Shown: piece after piece, positions 32,428-40,570 of the stretch
How the letters are laid out: each line of letters begins with the position of its first letter
Numbering within the stretch: position 1 is the first letter of the stretch
From: Gammaproteobacteria bacterium
GTDB lineage: Bacteria > Pseudomonadota > Gammaproteobacteria > Steroidobacterales > Woeseiaceae
Length of the DNA: 64,000 nt
NCBI GenBank assembly: GCA_022600955.1
Contig: JAHZJK010000001.1
Span: 1 to 64,000 of the forward strand
Reading direction: 5' to 3'
The notes under the pieces: model-generated
Database searches by the model: none
What the model saw: only the letters and a program-made list of their open reading frames with translations
Told to the model about the DNA's origin: nothing
Made by a program: the position numbers and the translations under genes

Positions 32428-33089
32428 TCCTGAGTCGTTAGCGCGTAGGGCAGCGGCGCGAGCGCGATAGCAGTTTCGCCGACAGCCAGCGCTGCGCCGC
32501 TCTTTGCCACCGGTACCACGGCAAGCAGGTCAGTGCCGGCCACATTCAGGACTTCGCCAATATCGCGGCCATCGAGCGACACCCTGTCGCCGGCGCGGAC
32601 GGGCTGCTCGCTCTGGAAACGTTGCATTCGACGCTTGGTAGCGCCTTTGTAATGTGTGCGGGCCACGATTTCCTGCCCCGTATAGCAGCCTTTGTCGTAG
32701 CTGATCGCGCCCAGCAGGTCCAGGTTCAGCATGTGCGGCGTAAACTTGTCCATCTGCAATGTGCTGATGAATGGGTGACCTCGATTCACCAGTGTCTCCG
32801 CATCGACAGTCGCAGAATCGTCGGCGATTTCGAAGTCAACTTTGGCGCGGAAACGAAACACGCTCAATCGTTTTACGATGTCATCGGCAGTTTCAGATGG
32901 CGCTGACAACTCGTAACCGTTTTCGATGGGGACGACAGTGCCAAACCAGAGAACGCGACCTTTTGGCGTGCACCAGGCAGCGAATATCTCGGCGTCTGTT
33001 TCCAGGCGGGTCAAATCGTTGCTGAGCTGGCCCTGCAGGAAATCAAAGGCGTCAGGTCCAGTGACTTTTATGCTCGAAATTCTGTGCAT
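32424..33089 (-). CDS. ygfZ: Folate-binding Fe-S cluster maturation protein YgfZ
   Basis: GcvT-fold, tetrahydrofolate-binding protein that supports assembly or repair of some iron-sulfur enzymes (relative of mitochondrial IBA57); 221 residues, shorter than the 326-residue E. coli YgfZ. The diagnostic motif [17 protein letters not shown] with the conserved Cys is present. It is divergent from the SDH operon across only 58 bases, and convergent with lysS by a four-base overlap. In E. coli ygfZ neighbours sdhE and ygfX, which sit at the far end of this SDH cluster, so its position next to an Fe-S enzyme operon is meaningful. Confidence 0.92.
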   Translation of the reverse strand: MHRISSIKVTGPDAFDFLQGQLSNDLTRLETDAEIFAAWCTPKGRVLWFGTVVPIENGYELSAPSETADDIVKRLSVFRFRAKVDFEIADDSATVDAETLVNRGHPFISTLQMDKFTPHMLNLDLLGAISYDKGCYTGQEIVARTHYKGATKRRMQRFQSEQPVRAGDRVSLDGRDIGEVLNVAGTDLLAVVPVAKSGAALAVGETAIALAPLPYALTTQD

Positions 33090-33132
33090 TTCTACCTATG
33101 TGGTTGACGGTACTGCGGCAGGCGATTGGCTC

Positions 33133-33141
33133 TGGCATAAT
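33133..33141 (+). promoter_or_regulatory. Candidate extended -10 promoter of the SDH operon
   Basis: TGG followed by CATAAT (33136-33141) forms an extended -10 element with five of six consensus bases. No good -35 lies 17 bases upstream (a TTGACG is 26 bases upstream). The start would fall at or next to the ATG at 33148, giving a nearly leaderless transcript. Prediction only. Confidence 0.3.
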
Positions 33142-33147
33142 CTTGCC

Positions 33148-33324
33148 ATGAGTCGCGATCAGCCTGAAAAAGACATTGAAAAAGAGACTTCCAGTGCGGA
33201 GTCCGAAGTCCATGATACCGCGCCGGCAGATGACGCGCCCGCGAAAGAAGTCGGTGGTCGGGGTGGACTGGACCCAACACGCTATGGCGACTGGGAAAAA
33301 GCAGGACGCTGCATCGATTTTTAG
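33148..33324 (+). CDS. SDHAF4-type succinate dehydrogenase assembly factor (DUF1674)
   Basis: A 58-residue protein too short to stand out by length. A charged, acidic N-terminal half is followed by the C-terminal signature GLDPTRYGDWEKAGRCIDF, almost identical to the conserved C-terminus of mitochondrial SDHAF4, which binds the flavinated SdhA subunit and helps it join SdhB. The open frame runs back to 32926, but that part overlaps ygfZ on the other strand; the ATG 33148 gives the expected length. It is 51 bases upstream of sdhC, placing it as the first gene of the SDH operon. Homology is strong; the role here is inferred. Confidence 0.87.
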   Translation: MSRDQPEKDIEKETSSAESEVHDTAPADDAPAKEVGGRGGLDPTRYGDWEKAGRCIDF

Positions 33325-33375
33325 GGATAATGCGCAGGCCGAACCCGGCTACATACGTCAACACAAAGAGCTTTC

Positions 33376-33747
33376 ATGAGCAACAGACCTCTGTCGCCAC
33401 ACATATCGATTTACCGCTGGCCGATCACAATGGCCACCTCCATTCTGCATCGAGCAACCGGAATCGCAAATTCAGTTGGGTTTATCGTGCTGGCAGCGTG
33501 GTTGTTCGACGCGGCTGCGGGTGCAGATGCCTATGCGGTCTTTGCCGCATTCATGGGCAGCACGATCGGAAAACTGCTGTTAATCGGCTGGACCTTCTCG
33601 TTCTTTTTTCATTTCGGCAACGGAATACGGCACCTGATCTGGGACGCGGGGCACGGCTTTGAGATAGTCCAGGCCAATCGTTCCTCCTGGTTCGTCCTTA
33701 TTCTTGCGGTCGCATTGACCGCGGCGTGCTGGGCGGTATTGCTATGA
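33376..33747 (+). CDS. sdhC: Succinate dehydrogenase cytochrome b556 subunit
   Basis: Membrane anchor of succinate dehydrogenase (respiratory complex II), 123 residues, three transmembrane helices. The N-terminus RPLSPHISIYRWPITMATSILHRATG is typical in shape, with the quinone-site Ser and Arg in the HRATG segment; the heme-b ligand His lies in FHFGNGIRHLIWD. It overlaps sdhD by four bases. Together with sdhD it anchors SdhAB and reduces ubiquinone. Confidence 0.95.
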   Translation: MSNRPLSPHISIYRWPITMATSILHRATGIANSVGFIVLAAWLFDAAAGADAYAVFAAFMGSTIGKLLLIGWTFSFFFHFGNGIRHLIWDAGHGFEIVQANRSSWFVLILAVALTAACWAVLL

Positions 33748-34124
33748 GCTTGCGGACACCGTTAAACAGAGTGCTCGGACTGGGTTCGGCGAAAGACGGC
33801 ACAGGTCATTTCTGGGGGCAACGTGTCTCGGGCATCGCGCTGGCGCTGCTGGGGCTGTGGTTTATTGCGTCAATGCTGACGCTGCCGGGCTTCGCGTATT
33901 CGGATGCCATCGCATTTATTGCGGCTCCATTAAACGGCGTGCTGTTGTTGCTGCTCGTGGTAACCATCGCCTGCCACTCTCAGCTTGGCGTGCAGGTTGT
34001 TATTGAAGACTACGTGCACAGTCACAGCCTGAAACTTCTGTTACTGATTCTGTCGCGGTTCGCCCATCTGTTTCTGGCGGTTGCGGCAATCTACGCAATA
34101 TTGAAAATCGGACTTGGCGCATGA
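33744..34124 (+). CDS. sdhD: Succinate dehydrogenase membrane anchor subunit
   Basis: 126 residues with three transmembrane helices. The heme/quinone-site segment [19 protein letters not shown] carries the conserved His and Tyr. The open frame begins at 33726, but the ATG 33744 overlaps the sdhC stop by four bases and gives the natural N-terminus [17 protein letters not shown]. It overlaps sdhA by four bases, so sdhCDA are translationally coupled. Confidence 0.94.
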   Translation: MSLRTPLNRVLGLGSAKDGTGHFWGQRVSGIALALLGLWFIASMLTLPGFAYSDAIAFIAAPLNGVLLLLLVVTIACHSQLGVQVVIEDYVHSHSLKLLLLILSRFAHLFLAVAAIYAILKIGLGA

Positions 34125-35905
34125 GCGACTACGAATTTATCGACCACAGTTATGACGTTGTGGTAATTGGCGCCGGTGGTGCGGGCTTGCGTGCAACGTT
34201 CGGACTTGCCGAGGCAGGCTTCAAAACGGCTTGTGTGACGAAAGTTTTCCCGACACGCAGCCACACTGTTGCGGCACAGGGCGGCATCAGCGCTGCGCTG
34301 GGCAATATGGGCGAAGACGACTGGCGCTGGCACATGTATGACACCGTCAAAGGTTCGGATTGGCTCGGCGACCAGGATGCGATCGAGTACATGTGCAAGG
34401 AAGCGCCGGACGCGGTGATCGAGCTCGAACACTACGGCGTGCCGTTTTCCCGGACTGAAGACGGCAAGATTTATCAGCGACCATTTGGCGGTATGACTAC
34501 GCGTTTCGGAGAAGGCACAGCGCAACGCACTTGTGCTGCCGCCGATCGCACCGGGCACGCGATGTTGCACACGCTGTACCAACAGTCGCTAAGACACGAA
34601 GCAGAATTCTTTATCGAATACTTCGCCATCGATCTGATCATGGAGGACGGCGTTTGCCGTGGCCTGGTCGCGATCGATCTGGCGACCGGACGACTGCATC
34701 GTTTCCGGTCGCATCAGGTCATCATGGCGACTGGCGGTTACGGCCGCTCGTACTTCTCCTGTACGTCAGCGCATACGTGTACCGGTGACGGTAGCGCCAT
34801 GGTGATGCGCGCTGGCCTGCCGGTTCAGGACATGGAGTTCGTGCAGTTTCACCCAACCGGCATTTACGGCGCAGGCTGCCTGATAACGGAAGGCGTACGT
34901 GGTGAGGGTGGCTACCTGACGAATTCGGACGGTGAGCGTTTCATGGAACGTTATGCGCCCAATGCGAAGGATCTGGCATCGCGTGACGTTGTCAGCCGAT
35001 CTATGACCATCGAGATTCGCGAAGGGCGTGGTGTGGGTTCCGAAACCGATCATATTCATCTGCATCTGGAGCATCTCGGGCCCGACGTTATCGAAGAGCG
35101 CTTACCCGGTATCGCGGAATCCGCCCGCATTTTCGCGGGCGTAGACGTAACCAAAGAACCGATCCCCGTGCTGCCGACGGTGCACTACAACATGGGCGGT
35201 ATCCCGGCTAACTTTAATGGCCAGGTAGTCACGAAGAAAGATGGTGACCCCGAGTCCGTTGTTCAGGGCCTGATGGCTGTTGGTGAAGCCGCATGCGTTT
35301 CGGTACATGGCGCAAACCGGCTTGGCTCAAATTCACTATTGGACCTGGTCGTGTTCGGGCGTGCTGCGGCGCATTTCTGCGCAGAGAAGATGACACCTGG
35401 TGCTCGCCACAAACCATTGGCTGCCGACGCTGGTCAGAACAGCGTAGAGCGCCTCGACAAGTTGCGCCAGGCGGATGGCGGGCGCTCAACTGCGGATATA
35501 AGGCTGGAGATGCAGAAGGTCATGCAGGCGCATGCTGCTGTTTTTCGCACGAGCGAAACACTGGATGCCGGCGTCAAACTCATGCACGAGACGTTTTCGA
35601 GTTTTTCAGACGTCGGTGTTTCAGACCGCTCTTTGGTCTGGAATACAGACCTTGTCGAGACGATGGAGCTTGAAAATCTGTTGCTTAATGCTATGGCGAC
35701 GATTGAGTCGGCGGCGAACCGCAAAGAAAGTCGCGGAGCGCATGCGCATGAAGACTATCCCGACAGAAATGATGATGAATGGATGAAACATACACTGGCA
35801 TGGGTTGACGACAACGGCACGGTCAGTATTGATTACCGGCCTGTGCACCAGGAAACACTTACCGATGAAGTTGAATACGTTGCTCCGAAAGCGCGCGTCT
35901 ACTAG
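34121..35905 (+). CDS. sdhA: Succinate dehydrogenase flavoprotein subunit
   Basis: Oxidises succinate to fumarate using covalently bound FAD; 594 residues. The Rossmann dinucleotide motif [12 protein letters not shown] is near the N-terminus and the FAD attachment His48 is in [11 protein letters not shown]. Active-site blocks include [22 protein letters not shown], the catalytic Arg region and [18 protein letters not shown]. Flavination in bacteria needs SdhE, whose gene is two genes downstream. Coupled to sdhD by ATGA. Confidence 0.97.
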   Translation: MSDYEFIDHSYDVVVIGAGGAGLRATFGLAEAGFKTACVTKVFPTRSHTVAAQGGISAALGNMGEDDWRWHMYDTVKGSDWLGDQDAIEYMCKEAPDAVIELEHYGVPFSRTEDGKIYQRPFGGMTTRFGEGTAQRTCAAADRTGHAMLHTLYQQSLRHEAEFFIEYFAIDLIMEDGVCRGLVAIDLATGRLHRFRSHQVIMATGGYGRSYFSCTSAHTCTGDGSAMVMRAGLPVQDMEFVQFHPTGIYGAGCLITEGVRGEGGYLTNSDGERFMERYAPNAKDLASRDVVSRSMTIEIREGRGVGSETDHIHLHLEHLGPDVIEERLPGIAESARIFAGVDVTKEPIPVLPTVHYNMGGIPANFNGQVVTKKDGDPESVVQGLMAVGEAACVSVHGANRLGSNSLLDLVVFGRAAAHFCAEKMTPGARHKPLAADAGQNSVERLDKLRQADGGRSTADIRLEMQKVMQAHAAVFRTSETLDAGVKLMHETFSSFSDVGVSDRSLVWNTDLVETMELENLLLNAMATIESAANRKESRGAHAHEDYPDRNDDEWMKHTLAWVDDNGTVSIDYRPVHQETLTDEVEYVAPKARVY

Positions 35906-35916
35906 GGAAATCGACT

Positions 35917-36699
35917 GTGGCTGAATTCAGATTGCCGAAAAATTCGCGCCTGACCAAGGGTAAGCACTTTGCCGCGGCAGACGGCGTTAGTAATGTCAGA
36001 ACTTTCGCGGTGTATCGCTATGACCCGTCCAGTGATAGCAATCCGCGCGTGGATACCTACGACGTGGACATGGATAGTTGTGGGCCGATGGTTCTGGATG
36101 CCCTGATCAAGATCAAAAATGAAATCGATCCGACATTGACGTTTCGGCGTTCATGCCGCGAGGGAATCTGCGGGTCCTGCGCGATGAACATCGACGGCGG
36201 CAATACACTCGCGTGCACGCGAGCAAATGACGAGGTTAAGGGCGACGTCAAGATCTATCCGTTGCCGCATATGCCGGTCGTCAAGGATCTTGTTACCGAC
36301 CTGACAAACTTTTATGCGCAATACGCATCGATCAAGCCCTGGCTGCAAACGCGCACGCCGCCGCCGCCCGATCAGGAACGCTTGCAGAGCAAGGAAGATC
36401 AGGAACTAATCAATGAGCCAGCCGCGTGCATTTTGTGCGCATGTTGCTCTACCAGTTGTCCCAGCTACTGGTGGAACAGCGACCGTTATCTCGGCCCTGC
36501 TGCATTGCTGGCATCCTACCGATGGTTGGTGGACAGTCGCGACGAGGCCACGGGCGAGCGGCTGGATGAGCTTGAGGATCCTTTCCGCCTGTACCGTTGC
36601 CACACGATCATGAATTGCACCCAGACCTGTCCGAAGGGCCTGAACCCTGCGAAAGCGATCGCTGAAACCAAGAAAATGATGGTTGAGCGCAAATACTAG
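35917..36699 (+). CDS. sdhB: Succinate dehydrogenase iron-sulfur subunit
   Basis: Carries the [2Fe-2S], [4Fe-4S] and [3Fe-4S] clusters that pass electrons from FAD to quinone; 260 residues. Cysteine sets are visible: CREGICGSC with a later Cys (LACTRA) for the plant-type ferredoxin cluster, [12 protein letters not shown], and CTQTCPKG. The start is GTG 35917, 11 bases after sdhA. It precedes sdhE by 13 bases. Confidence 0.97.
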   Translation: MAEFRLPKNSRLTKGKHFAAADGVSNVRTFAVYRYDPSSDSNPRVDTYDVDMDSCGPMVLDALIKIKNEIDPTLTFRRSCREGICGSCAMNIDGGNTLACTRANDEVKGDVKIYPLPHMPVVKDLVTDLTNFYAQYASIKPWLQTRTPPPPDQERLQSKEDQELINEPAACILCACCSTSCPSYWWNSDRYLGPAALLASYRWLVDSRDEATGERLDELEDPFRLYRCHTIMNCTQTCPKGLNPAKAIAETKKMMVERKY

Positions 36700-36712
36700 A
36701 CGGAGTCCGCGC

Positions 36713-36955
36713 ATGAGCGAGCTTTCACGGCTCAGGTGGCAGTGTCGCAGAGGGATGCGCGAGCTCGATGAATTGCTGCTGCGATACCTTGAAAAAACGT
36801 ACGCAGACAGCAGCGATGCTGATAAGACCGCTTTTCAGGCTGTTTTGGCACTGTCAGACCCGGAACTAAACGGATATCTGTTGCAGCGAGATACCCCGGC
36901 TTCGGAGCCGCTCGCACGTGTCATCGATCGGATACTCAACTTGCCTCAAGCCTGA
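36713..36955 (+). CDS. sdhE: FAD assembly factor SdhE
   Basis: 80-residue four-helix protein, homologue of mitochondrial SDHAF2, needed for covalent flavination of SdhA. The signature RRGMRELDELL (RGxxE) is intact. The open frame begins earlier at 36683 inside sdhB, but the ATG 36713 with CGGAGTCC just upstream is the natural start. It overlaps the ygfX-like gene. Presence at the end of the sdhCDAB operon, rather than elsewhere, fits its job. Confidence 0.94.
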   Translation: MSELSRLRWQCRRGMRELDELLLRYLEKTYADSSDADKTAFQAVLALSDPELNGYLLQRDTPASEPLARVIDRILNLPQA

Positions 36956-37358
36956 TCCCCGGATTCGCCGGGCGGTCGTCTGCAGCGGCATTCTCTTCTC
37001 TGCTATAGGTTGTATGTTATTGCTTTCATTGCGGATTGATGCAGTCTGGCGGGCGATCATGTGCGTCTGCTGGAGTTCTTTTTGCTGGCACGAACACGCC
37101 CGCATGCGCCGCAGCGGTGCTAACTGTCTCGCTATTCGCTGTCACGCAGGTGGCGAAATCGAGATACAGACGTGCGATCTGGGCTGGATTCCGGCTACGC
37201 TGCAACCAGGTAGCGTGATATACAGACGTTTCGCCTGGCTTCGTGCGCGGGGTGAGGACGGCCAGCTATACGTGGAGCTGCTCTCAGGCGATGCGCGGGC
37301 CAGCCAACAGTGGCGTCGATTGCAGGTCATTTGGCGACACATTGGAGCGGCCGCCTGA
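36918..37358 (+). CDS. YgfX-like membrane protein (CptA-like)
   Basis: 146 residues. One or two hydrophobic segments (~19-54) are followed by a soluble C-terminal domain with CDLGWIPATLQPGSVIYRRFAWLRAR, the pattern of the YgfX family (E. coli YgfX/CptA, reported as the toxin-like partner of SdhE). It starts at GTG 36918, 38 bases inside sdhE, and the sdhE-ygfX order is as in enteric bacteria. Sequence similarity within the family is weak, so the assignment leans on context and general architecture; whether it is toxic is not shown. Confidence 0.68.
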   Translation: MSSIGYSTCLKPDPRIRRAVVCSGILFSAIGCMLLLSLRIDAVWRAIMCVCWSSFCWHEHARMRRSGANCLAIRCHAGGEIEIQTCDLGWIPATLQPGSVIYRRFAWLRARGEDGQLYVELLSGDARASQQWRRLQVIWRHIGAAA

Positions 37359-37498
37359 AGCTGCTAACATACTGTCGCAGCAGCGAAAAACACGAATAAC
37401 AGCAGGATTGCAAAGGCGCGGGCCGGCACAACACGGAAGGTCAGATCCGCACACACGGACAGGTGTCACAGAATTAAGATGAATAAGGCGCATTTTCG

Positions 37499-37526
37499 AG
37501 AACTAATCGTGCTGCGGCGGGTCTAT
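37499..37526 (+). promoter_or_regulatory. Candidate RpoE (sigma-24)-type promoter upstream of rpoE
   Basis: AGAACTA (37499-37505) and TCTAT (37522-37526) with a 16-base spacer match the sigma-E consensus (GGAACTT, about 16 bases, TCTAA) at most positions, and the spacing equals that of the self-regulated E. coli rpoE promoter. It lies about 45 bases before the rpoE ATG. The rest of 37359-37571 shows nothing clear. Confidence 0.45.
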
Positions 37527-37571
37527 CCCGGTGTTGAATGGCTGTGTGGCAAAGCAAAGGACTGTTGCTGA

Positions 37572-38147
37572 ATGTCGAATCAGGCATCCGACAAAAAACT
37601 GGTTGAGCGTGTGCAAAAAGGTGAAAAGCACGCGTTTGATTTGCTGGTGCTGAAATACCAGCACAAGATCGTCAATCTTGTGATGCGCTATGTCCGTGAC
37701 CCCGAGTTGGCGCAGGATATCGCGCAGGAAGCGTTTATCAAGGCGTACCGGGCGTTGCCGCGGTTTCGAGGTGATAGTGCTTTTTATACGTGGATGTACA
37801 GAATTGCAGTGAATACCGCGAAGAACCATCTCGCGGCACAACGCAGGCGGCCAATGGACGTGGAACTCGATATGCAGGATCCGGATCAATATGACCTGCA
37901 CGCAAAACTCAAGGAAACGGATACTCCTGAAGGAGTTACGCTTTCCAATGAGCTGAAGGAAACGGTTGAGCGGGCCATTGCTGCATTGCCGGAAGACCTC
38001 AGGACCGCGATTGTCTTGCGGGAGCTTGAAGGCATGAGTTATGAGGAAATCGCCCAGACGATGGAGTGTCCCGTCGGTACTGTGCGATCAAGGATTTTCA
38101 GAGCGCGAGACGCGATCGGCAAGAAAGTCGGATCGTTGATACGCTAG
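37572..38147 (+). CDS. rpoE: Envelope-stress sigma factor RpoE (sigma-24)
   Basis: Extracytoplasmic-function sigma factor activated when misfolded outer-membrane proteins trigger cleavage of its anti-sigma factor; 191 residues. Region 2 contains LVERVQKGEKHAFDLLVLKYQ, RYVRDPELAQDIAQEAFIKAYRAL and FRGDSAFYTWMYRIAVNTAKN; region 4 contains LPEDLRTAIVLRELEGMSYEEIA and CPVGTVRSRIFRARDAI. Followed by rseA, rseB and rseC, the standard regulator set. A plausible self-recognised promoter lies upstream. Confidence 0.97.
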   Translation: MSNQASDKKLVERVQKGEKHAFDLLVLKYQHKIVNLVMRYVRDPELAQDIAQEAFIKAYRALPRFRGDSAFYTWMYRIAVNTAKNHLAAQRRRPMDVELDMQDPDQYDLHAKLKETDTPEGVTLSNELKETVERAIAALPEDLRTAIVLRELEGMSYEEIAQTMECPVGTVRSRIFRARDAIGKKVGSLIR

Positions 38148-38176
38148 AGAGGCGAAATGCCTCATGCGAGTGAAGT

Positions 38177-38770
38177 ATGAATGACGCAATTAGGATGCAG
38201 TTGTCTGCATATGTTGATGGTGAACTTCCGGAGAACGAAGCAGAGTTGCTGCTGCGCCGGATAACCCAGGACGCAGAACTCCGCCAGGAATTCGCAGAAT
38301 ACCTGGCGCTGGGTCGACTGTTGCGCGGCGAACCGGGAGTTGCTGCCGCCGATCGTTTGCATGAGCGTGTAATTGCCGGTCTGGACGACACACAGGAAGA
38401 AAGCGCCGTAGCGACGAAAACCCCAGGCGCAGCCACGGCGATCAAGCCGCTCGCAGGAATTGCCGTTGCAGCCAGTGTCGCGCTGGTCGCGATTTTCGTG
38501 CTGCAGCAGGGCAACCTGGCTCCTCAAGAGGGTCCGGCGCAAGTCGCAGAGACGGAAGAGGCGCCAGTGGTACCGGACCTGGACGCAGTCGCTCAGCAAC
38601 GTGCGTATTTCCTCAATCACGCGGAGGCGTCGTCACGATTCGGTGCCAACGGAATTAACTCGCGGCTGGTCACGCTGCGCTTCAGCGAAGAAGTGGCGGC
38701 AGAATCGGATTCTGATACATCCGTGGATGAGCAGGACGAAGAACTCGAAGAGCAGTCTACGCAACCTTGA
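38177..38770 (+). CDS. rseA: Anti-sigma-E factor RseA
   Basis: 197 residues. An N-terminal cytoplasmic anti-sigma domain (MNDAIRMQLSAYVDGELPENEAELLLRRI) sequesters RpoE; a transmembrane segment (~94-110, IAVAASVALVAIFVL) is followed by a periplasmic part that in E. coli is cut by DegS and bound by RseB. The periplasmic region ends in a strongly acidic tail. Overlaps the rseB start by one to four bases. Its location between rpoE and rseB settles the identity. Confidence 0.92.
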   Translation: MNDAIRMQLSAYVDGELPENEAELLLRRITQDAELRQEFAEYLALGRLLRGEPGVAAADRLHERVIAGLDDTQEESAVATKTPGAATAIKPLAGIAVAASVALVAIFVLQQGNLAPQEGPAQVAETEEAPVVPDLDAVAQQRAYFLNHAEASSRFGANGINSRLVTLRFSEEVAAESDSDTSVDEQDEELEEQSTQP

Positions 38771-39738
38771 TGTCAATGCGACCATACAGTGTTTTATCCG
38801 GGCTCATTGCAGCCTGCGGCCTGCTGTTCTCGGTGAACGCCTCAGCTGCGAATGAACAGCCTTTCGACTGGCTGGCACGGATGGGCGCGGCGGTACAGTC
38901 AACCAGTTATGAAGGTACGGTAATACGTATTCAAGGCGGTGAAGCGGAAGCATTGAAAGTCGTTCACACCGTGAAAGATGGCGTCGTTTGGGAAAAAGTC
39001 GTTGCACAGGAAGGCAACGGTCTGGAAATCATTCGCGTCGGCAATGAGGTGCATTGCATTCTGCCTGATCGCAAGTCAGTACTGGTAGAAGAGTGGGACG
39101 ACCAGTCGACACTGTTTTCGACATTGCCAAGCAGCGATATTCGTTTCGGCAATGAGTACGATGTCGCAATTGTCAGGGAAGACAGGGTCGCCGGCAGGGA
39201 GACGCTATTGTTGGCGATTCGTCCACATGACGGTTACCGCTATGGACACCGGCTCTGGCTTGATACGGAAACGGGCTTTCCACTACAAACACAACTTATT
39301 GATGAGGCAGGTTCGGCGATAGAGCAGGTGAAGTTCGCAGATATCCGTCTCAACCACGATATTGCGCCAAGTGCCCTGGCACCTTCCTACAGCACTGAAC
39401 ATTTCACCTGGCTGCGACAGTCGGGCGGACACGCGACGAGTGCGATTGAAACCAACTGGAGTAGCGACGAGCTGCCGGCAGGATTCGAGGCTGTATCTAC
39501 GCATGAAGAATCAATGCAGGGCGGAGAGCAGATGGTGACACACATTCTGTTCAGTGACGGACTTGCGAACGTATCGGTGTTCGTTGCGCCCGCACATGCG
39601 AAAAACGTGGAAGGTGCGGCGCGCGTCGGCGGATCCAACTCCTACACGACGCGCCAAGGGAATCATGATGTCACCGCGATAGGCGGGGTTCCTGCGATAA
39701 CGGTGCGCCAGATAGCGACATCAATGCAGCTGCGTTAG
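38770..39738 (+). CDS. rseB: Sigma-E regulatory protein RseB/MucB
   Basis: Periplasmic protein that binds RseA and shields it from DegS until lipopolysaccharide intermediates or misfolded proteins displace it; 322 residues with a signal peptide (~1-25, ending ASA). The lipoprotein-like N-terminal domain (FDWLARMGAAVQSTSYEGTVI) and the HGYRYGHRLWLD-type strand (HDGYRYGHRLW) match MucB. Several starts lie together (TTG 38767, ATG 38770, ATG 38776); I use 38770, whose first base is the last base of the rseA stop. Confidence 0.93.
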   Translation: MSMRPYSVLSGLIAACGLLFSVNASAANEQPFDWLARMGAAVQSTSYEGTVIRIQGGEAEALKVVHTVKDGVVWEKVVAQEGNGLEIIRVGNEVHCILPDRKSVLVEEWDDQSTLFSTLPSSDIRFGNEYDVAIVREDRVAGRETLLLAIRPHDGYRYGHRLWLDTETGFPLQTQLIDEAGSAIEQVKFADIRLNHDIAPSALAPSYSTEHFTWLRQSGGHATSAIETNWSSDELPAGFEAVSTHEESMQGGEQMVTHILFSDGLANVSVFVAPAHAKNVEGAARVGGSNSYTTRQGNHDVTAIGGVPAITVRQIATSMQLR

Positions 39739-39786
39739 GCAGCGCTCACGTCAGAATCAGGGCTGCCAGTCCTGTAAACTCATTCC

Positions 39787-40233
39787 ATGCAAAACCCATA
39801 CGGCAAAATCGTTGCGATGAGCGCTGACAACAGCGTCGCCACCGTTGTCGTCGAGGCGCAGTCTGCCTGCGCCCGCTGTGCCGAGGGTCGTGGCTGTGGC
39901 GCTGGTTTGCTGGGTGGGCAAGACCGTGAATCGACAATCCAGGCGAGCGTTGGTGCGAATGTGCGAGTGCGAAATGGCGACGCCGTCAGCATTGCGCTGC
40001 AGCCAAGAAATATCTTGCGGGCATCATTTGTCGTCTACGGATACCCGATGTTGGGGGCTGTCGCAGGCGCCGCGCTGGCGTGGCAGGCCAATCTCGGCGA
40101 TCTGGCCGCTGCACTGGCTGCGTTGTCGGGTATTGCTGTGGGGCTCGCTGTTGCGAGAGTTCGGCTTAAGGCGACGAGTTGCCTGCGCGACTTTACGCCA
40201 GTGGTCGTCGGACGCATGGCGGAGAACGTTTAG
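39787..40233 (+). CDS. rseC: RseC/MucC positive regulator of sigma-E
   Basis: 148-residue inner-membrane protein. Family traits are an N-terminal soluble part with the cysteine motif SACARCAEGRGCGAG, then two transmembrane helices (~82-124) and a short cytoplasmic tail (CLRDFTPVVV). RseC is associated with modulation of sigma-E activity and reducing systems in other bacteria. It starts 48 bases after rseB and directly abuts the glutaredoxin-like gene. Confidence 0.9.
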   Translation: MQNPYGKIVAMSADNSVATVVVEAQSACARCAEGRGCGAGLLGGQDRESTIQASVGANVRVRNGDAVSIALQPRNILRASFVVYGYPMLGAVAGAALAWQANLGDLAAALAALSGIAVGLAVARVRLKATSCLRDFTPVVVGRMAENV

Positions 40234-40497
40234 GTGCCGACATTCGACTTCTATACGCGCCGTGGCTGTCACCTCTGTGAGGTAATGCTGGAGGCATTGT
40301 TGCCGTTGCTGCGCGGCCGCGCAGAAGTTGATGTACACGATATCGATTCCAATCCTGACTGGCGGCGGCAGTTCGACCGTCGTGTGCCAGTACTCGAATT
40401 CACTGGTGAGCTGGTCTGCCAGTTCCAGCTCGACACCGCAGCGGTCACGGCGGTATTGACCAGAATTGCTGAAAACCCTGCGGAACATAGGTGTTGA
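40234..40497 (+). CDS. Glutaredoxin-like (DUF836) protein
   Basis: 87 residues with a thioredoxin fold: [15 protein letters not shown] gives a CxxC motif Cys12-His-Leu-Cys15 and RVPVLEF supplies the cis-proline loop. These small thioredoxin-like proteins are thiol-disulfide oxidoreductases of unclear partner. GTG start immediately after the rseC stop. It lies between rseC and lepA, a place shared with many proteobacteria; a functional link to the Cys-rich RseC is conceivable but untested. Confidence 0.82.
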   Translation: MPTFDFYTRRGCHLCEVMLEALLPLLRGRAEVDVHDIDSNPDWRRQFDRRVPVLEFTGELVCQFQLDTAAVTAVLTRIAENPAEHRC

Positions 40498-40510
40498 GTC
40501 CCGAAATCTG

Positions 40511-40516
40511 TATACT
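40511..40516 (+). promoter_or_regulatory. Candidate -10 box ahead of lepA
   Basis: TATACT (40511-40516) matches five of six consensus bases, about 55 bases upstream of the lepA ATG. The corresponding -35 is poor, so the promoter is tentative. Confidence 0.25.
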
Positions 40517-40570
40517 TCGGCGCTGCATCAGACCGAGCGTCGCCGCTCGCGCCGCTACCGAACGTCCATC

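Noticed and set aside
32926..33324. A 132-codon gene overlapping ygfZ
   Set aside because: Only the last 58 codons match the SDHAF4 family; the upstream part is opposite ygfZ and has no family support.
37359..37571. tRNA or small RNA gene in the largest gap
   Set aside because: No cloverleaf or T-loop motif seen; only the promoter candidate is supported.
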